This document shows positions 8,184-12,021 of a stretch of 12,021 nucleotides of DNA, piece by piece. Made by a program: the position numbers and the translations under genes. Below the pieces are notes generated by a model. It saw only the letters and a list, made by a program, of their open reading frames with translations, was not told the DNA's origin and made no database searches. Position 1 is the stretch's first letter, and each line of letters opens with the position of its first letter. Source of the DNA: Candidatus Thalassarchaeaceae archaeon (GTDB taxonomy: Archaea; Thermoplasmatota; Poseidoniia; Poseidoniales; Thalassarchaeaceae); assembly GCA_030747885.1 (NCBI GenBank), contig JASLJW010000023.1:1-12021 (forward strand), written 5' to 3'.

Positions 8184-10497
8184 GAGTGTGATATTTCGAG
8201 AATTACCACAACCCTCTGATTCATCCCCATTGATTTCCATTCAACACATACTACGTTCACTGAGGACATCTGAAATTGCTCCCGATGAACTTTTGTTGCA
8301 TTCAGGTGGTCCGATTTCAGACATTTCTCAAACATCTTTACTCATGGGCCCCCCTACACATAGGACACTTTTACGTCAACCGATGAATGAATCTCCATTA
8401 CCATTCAATCGCTCACCTCTTGATGGTGACTTGATTTTTCATACCTCAAACCCATTGATTATTGAACAACAAATTTGGACAGATTCCAACTGGAAGACCA
8501 TCAAAAAGTCGAGTGCAACAAGCCTTTCACAAGCCATGAAATTAACATGTCAACATGTATGCACACCATCTCCAGATGGACTGCCAAGCATAGGTACTGT
8601 AGCTGGATTGTTGGGCTATGATTTGGTCCAATGGACCTCTCCCGTTGGACTTCATGCATTACCCGAAGCAAACTCCGTTTTGGGAGTAATGTATCGAATA
8701 TCAGCGTATATTCTTCATAATCGTTCAACCAACCAACTTCACCTTGTCTCAGAGGAAACTCACCCCTGGGCAGATATCACCGAATTGAGACCAATGCCTC
8801 CTCAACCATTACAATCAGGCCATTCCAATTCAATTCCTGAATCAACATCTGATCAACATCATACCGAGAGGATTAGAAGAATCATTGAATCAATCCGAGG
8901 CGGCCACCTGTATCAGGTGAACTACGGTCGAACTTGGAAAGGAAAGTCAGAAATTCATCCCTGGCAAATTTTTGAAGAATTAGATTCCACCAACCCCGCT
9001 CCTTATTCTGCTTGGTTACATTCCCCTGATCTTGATTTGACCATCGTTTCCTCAAGTCCTGAATTGCTCTTAGAGATGGACACCTCTTCTGTGTATACTC
9101 GCCCAATCAAGGGAACACGTCCACGAGGTGAAGGCACGGAGGCAGATCAAGCTGAGATTATGTCGATGATTCGTTCTAGAAAAGAGATTGCTGAACATAT
9201 GATGTTGGTCGATCTTGAGCGGAATGATATAAGAAAAATCGCCCAACCAGGTTCTACCCGTTGGACTGATTGGAGGGTCGAATCGTTATCGAATGTACAT
9301 CACCTCGTTAGTACAATTCAAGGTGATTACAGAACAAATATCGATGCAGCCGATGCCCTCCAATCGTTATTTCCAGGAGGTTCGATAACTGGGTGCCCTA
9401 AAGATGCGACTATCGCAGCAATTTCATGGTTAGAAGAAGAACCGAGAGGTTCGTGGACTGGATCAATTGGGTTCATCGATCCTTTAACATCCAATTCAAT
9501 ATGGAATATTCTGATTCGAACCATAGAATTCCACAATGAATCGAATGATTGGTTTGCGATTATTAAGGCCGGCGGGGGCATCACGGTGGAATCAAACCCT
9601 GCATCTGAAGTAGATGAAGCAAAACTCAAGGCAATGGCTTTGATTGATGCTTGTTGGTCAACCAAAGATTCCCCCTCAGTTAGAGAAACGGTTTCAGCAC
9701 CCCCTTCCATTCAATCCATTGAACCAATTGATGAGCGAACAGAATCGTTGGTTGGGCGCCTTCGTTCAGAATCCATCCAAAATTTACACGAATCCCAAGA
9801 CAAACCAATTAGAGTATTATTCATTGACAATCTCGATTCATTCACCTGGAACGTTGTCGATGAACTGCGAATTTGTGGCGCAATTGTCACTGTTGTTTCA
9901 GGACGAGGCCCAGATTCGGATCGGTCGGTTAAGGAATTGTTGGAAGAGCATGAACCAACACACATTGTAATTGGTCCTGGACCATCATCTCCAGAATCTT
10001 CACCACTAACGATGGCGTTTGCAACCTGGGCGTTGGAAGATCCAAATCCATTGCCAACCCTAGGTTTGTGTTTGGGACACCAAGCATTGGGTGTTGCTGC
10101 TGGATGGAAGTTGGGGAGAACATCAACTGGAGCTGTTCACGGTGTTCCGACCCGTATTCAACATGTGTCATCAGGTCTTTTCATAGACATCGAACCATCT
10201 CCAGTGATGATGCGATATCATAGTCTGAGTATTCAAGAACCGAAATCAGTGAAATCTTCACTTCTTCGTTCAAATGCGTGGTTGGATCCGGCAGGTATTG
10301 TGATGGGAGTGGAGGCACTCAACAGACCAGTACATGGAATACAATTTCATCCCGAGTCTTGTGGAAGCCCCGAAGGTCGATTGATATTGAAGACCTTTCT
10401 TGCTCTTTCCCCCTCTGTTCAGGAGAACACTCTCCGAGCAGAACGAAGCCATTTGAATAGTAGAGTTGAAGGAGAATACACCTCTGCGAAGGACTGA
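8176..10497 (+). CDS. pabBA: Aminodeoxychorismate synthase, PabB-PabA fusion
   Basis: The product is 773 residues from ATG 8176 and overlaps pabC by 8 nt. Residues 1 to ~495 are a chorismate-binding PabB domain. They include HLYQVNYGRTW, PIKGTRPRG with lysine K312, MMLVDLERNDI, FPGGSITGCPK (K409) and KAGGGITVESNP. TrpE proteins normally have PIAGT; the lysine marks PabB, which forms a covalent intermediate through it. The tryptophan-site LLES motif of TrpE reads LLHS here. After a linker of about 50 residues, a glutamine amidotransferase (PabA) runs from ~545 to ~750 with GLCLGHQ (nucleophile C632), QFHPES (H725, E727) and the start LFIDNLDSFTWNV. All catalytic residues are present. It should convert chorismate and glutamine to aminodeoxychorismate in the cytoplasm. 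The synthase-first order is that of TrpE-TrpG fusions and opposite to eukaryotic PabA-PabB fusions. Confidence 0.92.
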   Translation: MGESVIFRELPQPSDSSPLISIQHILRSLRTSEIAPDELLLHSGGPISDISQTSLLMGPPTHRTLLRQPMNESPLPFNRSPLDGDLIFHTSNPLIIEQQIWTDSNWKTIKKSSATSLSQAMKLTCQHVCTPSPDGLPSIGTVAGLLGYDLVQWTSPVGLHALPEANSVLGVMYRISAYILHNRSTNQLHLVSEETHPWADITELRPMPPQPLQSGHSNSIPESTSDQHHTERIRRIIESIRGGHLYQVNYGRTWKGKSEIHPWQIFEELDSTNPAPYSAWLHSPDLDLTIVSSSPELLLEMDTSSVYTRPIKGTRPRGEGTEADQAEIMSMIRSRKEIAEHMMLVDLERNDIRKIAQPGSTRWTDWRVESLSNVHHLVSTIQGDYRTNIDAADALQSLFPGGSITGCPKDATIAAISWLEEEPRGSWTGSIGFIDPLTSNSIWNILIRTIEFHNESNDWFAIIKAGGGITVESNPASEVDEAKLKAMALIDACWSTKDSPSVRETVSAPPSIQSIEPIDERTESLVGRLRSESIQNLHESQDKPIRVLFIDNLDSFTWNVVDELRICGAIVTVVSGRGPDSDRSVKELLEEHEPTHIVIGPGPSSPESSPLTMAFATWALEDPNPLPTLGLCLGHQALGVAAGWKLGRTSTGAVHGVPTRIQHVSSGLFIDIEPSPVMMRYHSLSIQEPKSVKSSLLRSNAWLDPAGIVMGVEALNRPVHGIQFHPESCGSPEGRLILKTFLALSPSVQENTLRAERSHLNSRVEGEYTSAKD

Positions 10498-10502
10498 GGG
10501 AG
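10496..10502 (+). promoter_or_regulatory. Shine-Dalgarno for the zinc-ribbon gene, overlapping the pabBA stop
   Basis: GAGGGAG begins inside the pabBA TGA codon and ends 3 nt before ATG 10506. Ribosomes finishing pabBA could reinitiate here. Confidence 0.55.
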
Positions 10503-10505
10503 CAA

Positions 10506-10868
10506 ATGGCGACTTGCAGATATTGTCGAGGAGCATTCCCTCAGGATCAGTTCATTACCGGCAATGGTCCACGTTATCTGGTATGTGTCAGGTGTGGCGT
10601 TGAGCAGGGTTTTGTATCAGAAGAAGAAACCCCACAATTGTATTCAGATGAACTTGTTAGAGGCCGAACAGCATTGTATGCCAGAAGGTATGGAATTTGG
10701 ATGTCTTTGTTTGTTGGTTGGTCGATTTTCCTAGTCATGGGACAAGGTATTGAATTGTGGTCTCGAGCCATTTTCATAGTCCTCATTATCTCCACAATTT
10801 TAGTTCCAATCCGTCATTTTCTTGGTACACCACGATTCAAAGCTGAAGAATCTCGTCTAACACCTTGA
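10506..10868 (+). CDS. Zinc-ribbon protein with two membrane helices, unknown function
   Basis: The product is 120 residues. The N-terminus holds two cysteine knuckles, CRYC (C4, C7) and CVRC (C27, C30), separated by 19 residues, which is a classic four-Cys zinc ribbon. A linker with the acidic run SEEETP follows. Then come two hydrophobic segments at about residues 62-81 and 84-101, split by a short Gln/Glu turn, and a basic C-terminal tail. The hairpin places both ends on one side, probably the cytoplasm given RR before the first helix. It starts 8 nt after the pabBA stop with a good Shine-Dalgarno, so it is the third gene of the operon, but nothing ties it chemically to p-aminobenzoate synthesis. 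I do not recognise the family. Confidence 0.82.
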   Translation: MATCRYCRGAFPQDQFITGNGPRYLVCVRCGVEQGFVSEEETPQLYSDELVRGRTALYARRYGIWMSLFVGWSIFLVMGQGIELWSRAIFIVLIISTILVPIRHFLGTPRFKAEESRLTP

Positions 10869-10882
10869 TGTTCTGTTCTCAG

Positions 10883-10890
10883 TATACATT
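10883..10890 (+). promoter_or_regulatory. Possible archaeal TATA box
   Basis: TATACATT lies 15-22 nt after the zinc-ribbon stop codon. An archaeal start site about 25 nt downstream would fall near 10910, where the first helix of the interval begins. No clear purine-rich BRE precedes it, so this is a weak call. Confidence 0.25.
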
Positions 10891-10908
10891 TGCGGTGATG
10901 GATTCAAA

Positions 10909-10980
10909 TAGCCCAAGGCGATTCCAATTGACAGAGGGAACGCAGGGTACCCTAGATCGACATGTGGCTTGGAATGGCTA
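10909..10980 (+). other. Inverted repeat: interrupted 12-bp long-range helix
   Basis: TAGCC (10909-10913) pairs with GGCTA (10976-10980), and ATTCCAA (10921-10927) pairs with TTGGAAT (10969-10975). A 7-nt bulge lies on the 5' side and none on the 3' side. The enclosed 41 nt contain the AGGGTACCCT palindrome. Confidence 0.45.
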
Positions 10981-11009
10981 AAAACGGAGGACTGGAGCAA
11001 AATAACGAG

Positions 11010-11062
11010 GGGAATCGAGCATCTGTATCAATCAGAGATCGCTTGTATGCGATTCGATTCCC
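11010..11062 (+). other. Inverted repeat: 9-bp helix with a stacked 5-bp hairpin
   Basis: GGGAATCGA (11010-11018) is fully complementary to TCGATTCCC (11054-11062). Directly inside on the 3' side, ATCGC (11038-11042) pairs with GCGAT (11049-11053) around a 6-nt loop. The two helices would stack on a continuous 3' strand with a 19-nt bulge opposite. Confidence 0.5.
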
Positions 11063-11125
11063 TACGCTCCTTCGAGCAAATAGCATAAGCGATAGCCAAT
11101 CCATGCTGAATATGACCGCCACATC

Positions 11126-11164
11126 CCGGAAATTGAATCTCGTGCAAGACACGAACAATTCTGG
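11126..11164 (+). other. Hairpin: 9 pairs plus 5 pairs around a CAAGA loop
   Basis: CCGGAAATTG (11126-11135) pairs with CAATTCTGG (11156-11164) in nine pairs, including one G-U, with one bulged A. Inside a small asymmetric internal loop, TCGTG (11140-11144) pairs with CACGA (11150-11154), closing the loop CAAGA. This is the strongest local structure in the interval. Confidence 0.55.
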
Positions 11165-11168
11165 AAAG

Positions 11169-11187
11169 AGAGAACGGCGGGTTCTCT
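11169..11187 (+). other. Perfect 7-bp hairpin 26 nt before the secreted-protein start
   Basis: AGAGAAC, loop GGCGG, GTTCTCT. No T-run follows, so it is not a terminator of the usual kind. Its position 17 nt before the Shine-Dalgarno suggests a leader element (inference). Confidence 0.5.
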
Positions 11188-11204
11188 GAATTAAGAAAAA
11201 TGCA

Positions 11205-11209
11205 AAGGA
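11205..11209 (+). promoter_or_regulatory. Shine-Dalgarno for the secreted GQ-repeat protein
   Basis: AAGGA lies 4 nt before ATG 11214 and 10 nt before the in-frame ATG 11220; ATG 11229 is 19 nt away. The first two starts are therefore favoured. The choice affects only the first few residues of the signal peptide. Confidence 0.5.
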
Positions 11210-11213
11210 AGTA

Positions 11214-12021
11214 ATGAAAATGCAAAATATGAACAAGAAAACGAGCATGCTGATTGCACTGTTTCTAGTGTTAATGACTGCATCAGCAGGTGTAACTGCA
11301 GATGGAACTGACCCACTCGACGGCTCCGATGGAGGCGCAGATTGGGACGGTGATGGTTTAACCAATGCAGAGGAACAGCAGCAAGGAACCGACATGACCA
11401 GAGCTGATAGCGATGGTGACGGACTGCCAGACGGATGGGAGGTCAATCACGGCCTCAACCCTAACTCTGGTGGCGACGCCAACGCTGATCCTGACGGAGA
11501 CGGATTGACGAACGCCCAGGAATACGCACGTGGGACTAACCCAAATAGTGCTGATACCGATGGTGACGGAAAACCGGACTCCACTGACGCGTTCCCGAAC
11601 GACCCTAATGACGGCGAATCCTCGGACCAGGACGGCGACGGCATCCCAGATGCCTACGACCCGGACTACCAGGACTCTGAAACCGGCAGTGGAAACGGCG
11701 GGACCAACGGCGGTGGCGAATCTAACGATCAGGGCCAAGGCGAACAAGGTCAAGGCCAAGGTCAAGGCCAAGGTCAAGGACAAGGTCAAGGCCAAGGTCA
11801 AGGCCAAGGTCAAGGCCAAGGTCAAGGCCAAGGTCAAGGACAAGGTCAAGGCCAAGGTCAAGGACAAGGACAAGGTCAAGGCCAAGGTCAAGGCCAAGGT
11901 CAAGGCCAAGGTCAAGGACAAGGTCAAGGCCAAGGTCAAGGCCAAGGTCAAGGCCAAGGTCAAGGCCAAGGTCAAGGCCAAGGTCAAGGCCAGCAAGGCC
12001 AGCAAGGCCAGCAAGGTCAGC
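11214..12021 (+). CDS. Secreted Asp-rich calcium-repeat protein with Gly-Gln tract (3' partial)
   Basis: The frame is open from ATG 11214 to the window edge (269 visible codons) and has no stop in view. Residues 1 to ~29 look like a Sec signal peptide: MKMQNMNKKTSMLIALFLVL then TASA and VTA, with cleavage likely after ASA (25) or VTA (29). Five Asp-rich repeats follow from residue 43 to 149, then a Gly/Asn/Ser linker (about 155-172), then 40 GQ pairs, then GQQ repeats running off the end. No anchor is visible, so it may be released or anchored further downstream. Expected role: an extracellular calcium-stabilised protein with a flexible, hydrophilic low-complexity arm. Binding partner and function are unknown. 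GC-ending codons are much commoner than in the upstream genes. Start alternatives are ATG 11220 and 11229. Confidence 0.85.
   Translation, partial: MKMQNMNKKTSMLIALFLVLMTASAGVTADGTDPLDGSDGGADWDGDGLTNAEEQQQGTDMTRADSDGDGLPDGWEVNHGLNPNSGGDANADPDGDGLTNAQEYARGTNPNSADTDGDGKPDSTDAFPNDPNDGESSDQDGDGIPDAYDPDYQDSETGSGNGGTNGGGESNDQGQGEQGQGQGQGQGQGQGQGQGQGQGQGQGQGQGQGQGQGQGQGQGQGQGQGQGQGQGQGQGQGQGQGQGQGQGQGQGQGQGQGQGQQGQQGQQGQ
11340..11660 (+). repeat. Five thrombospondin type 3-like Asp repeats
   Basis: The motifs are DWDGDGLTNAEE, DSDGDGLPDGWE, DPDGDGLTNAQE, DTDGDGKPDSTD and DQDGDGIPDAYD. Each matches the D-x-D-G-D-G-x-x-[DN] calcium loop of TSP3/dockerin-like repeats. The stretch GWEVNHGLNP between copies 2 and 3, and GTNPNSADTDGDG between copies 3 and 4, are standard spacers in this superfamily of secreted microbial proteins. 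Confidence 0.88.
11748..12021 (+). repeat. 12-bp tandem repeat encoding (GQ)40, then GQQ units
   Basis: From 11748 to 11987 the sequence is 40 consecutive Gly-Gln codon pairs. Every Gln is CAA, and Gly mostly alternates GGT/GGC, giving a 12-bp unit GGTCAAGGCCAA. GGA replaces GGC at a few positions and occurs twice in a row once, which shifts the alternation. From 11988 the unit changes to 9 bp (GGC CAG CAA, GQQ) and continues past the edge. A short QGQGE lead-in starts at 11730. The pattern indicates expansion by slippage or unequal recombination of the 12-bp unit. Confidence 0.95.

Larger units (their letters stand above)
10869..11213 (+). other. 345-nt gene-free interval rich in inverted repeats; candidate structured leader or small RNA
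   Basis: No ORF here looks real. The interval holds four helices described in separate entries (10909-10980, 11010-11062, 11126-11164, 11169-11187), an AGGGTACCCT palindrome (10944-10953) and a small GCTC-CTTC-GAGC hairpin (11066-11077). The helices are sequential and do not overlap, so they could coexist in one transcript. No tRNA or RNase P/SRP signature was found. It may be a long 5' leader of the secreted GQ-repeat protein, or a separate RNA. Base pairing is seen directly; transcription and function are inferred. Confidence 0.4.

Noticed and set aside
8176..9660. Anthranilate synthase (TrpE-TrpG) identity for the fusion
   Set aside because: PIKGT with lysine 312, loss of the LLES motif and the adjacent PabC-like gene favour aminodeoxychorismate synthase.
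11030..11080. tRNA-like T-loop (ATTCGATTCC)
   Set aside because: The flanks do not form a T-stem and no acceptor, D or anticodon arm could be fitted; the sequence belongs to the 9-bp inverted repeat.
10962..11189. 75-codon plus-strand frame in the intergenic interval
   Set aside because: No ribosome site, no recognisable motif, and it covers the inverted repeats, which explain the interval better.
10869..11213. RNase P or SRP RNA
   Set aside because: Size is compatible, but I could not find the conserved RNase P core or the SRP helix 8 GGAA/GCAG motifs.
10952..11446. 164-codon minus-strand frame with a hydrophobic stretch
   Set aside because: The hydrophobic part is antisense to the signal peptide and the Ser/Pro-rich part is antisense to the Asp repeats; no ribosome site was seen.
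11358..12014. 218-codon minus-strand frame rich in Leu-Ala-Leu-Thr
   Set aside because: It is the mirror of the GQ tandem repeat; CAAGGC/CAAGGT read backwards gives LALT. The plus frame has a ribosome site, signal peptide and known repeats.
11730..12021. CRISPR array
   Set aside because: Repeats are contiguous with no unique spacers and are in frame with a protein; this is a coding tandem repeat.

Overview
The window reads as a fragment of an AT-leaning archaeal genome, most likely a marine Euryarchaeota such as Marine Group II (Ca. Poseidoniales). That placement is an inference from style: giant type I surface proteins with one C-terminal membrane anchor and short acidic tails, secreted Asp-rich calcium-binding repeat proteins, Shine-Dalgarno-led overlapping genes, and a pab operon like those of folate-using archaea. 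No rRNA or other taxonomic marker is present. All genes lie on the + strand.

Bases 1-7410 are the 3' part of a giant surface-protein gene, open at the left edge, with at least 2469 codons. It encodes a long run of beta-propeller blades (about 1-4200), a beta-rich connector, six fibronectin-III-like modules (about 4642-6880), a single membrane helix (6946-7008) and a cytoplasmic tail of about 133 residues. The tail holds one near-canonical EF-hand loop (7291-7326) and ends in acidic and hydrophobic residues.

Bases 7446-10868 form a compact operon. It contains a divergent class IV PLP enzyme (probable PabC), a PabB-PabA fusion (aminodeoxychorismate synthase; the PIKGT lysine argues against TrpE), and a small zinc-ribbon protein with two membrane helices. 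PabC and PabBA overlap by 8 nt and the third gene follows 8 nt later. Together the first two would turn chorismate plus glutamine into p-aminobenzoate for folate or a related pterin cofactor.

Bases 10869-11213 contain no convincing gene but carry an unusual density of inverted repeats. A TATA-like element sits about 25 nt before the first helix, so a structured 5' leader or small RNA is plausible.

From 11214 to the right edge runs a further gene, truncated by the window. It encodes a secreted protein with a signal peptide, five Asp-rich (thrombospondin type 3-like) calcium-binding repeats and a Gly-Gln tract of 40 uninterrupted GQ pairs that switches to GQQ and leaves the window. The DNA of that tract is a 12-bp tandem repeat alternating GGT and GGC glycine codons.
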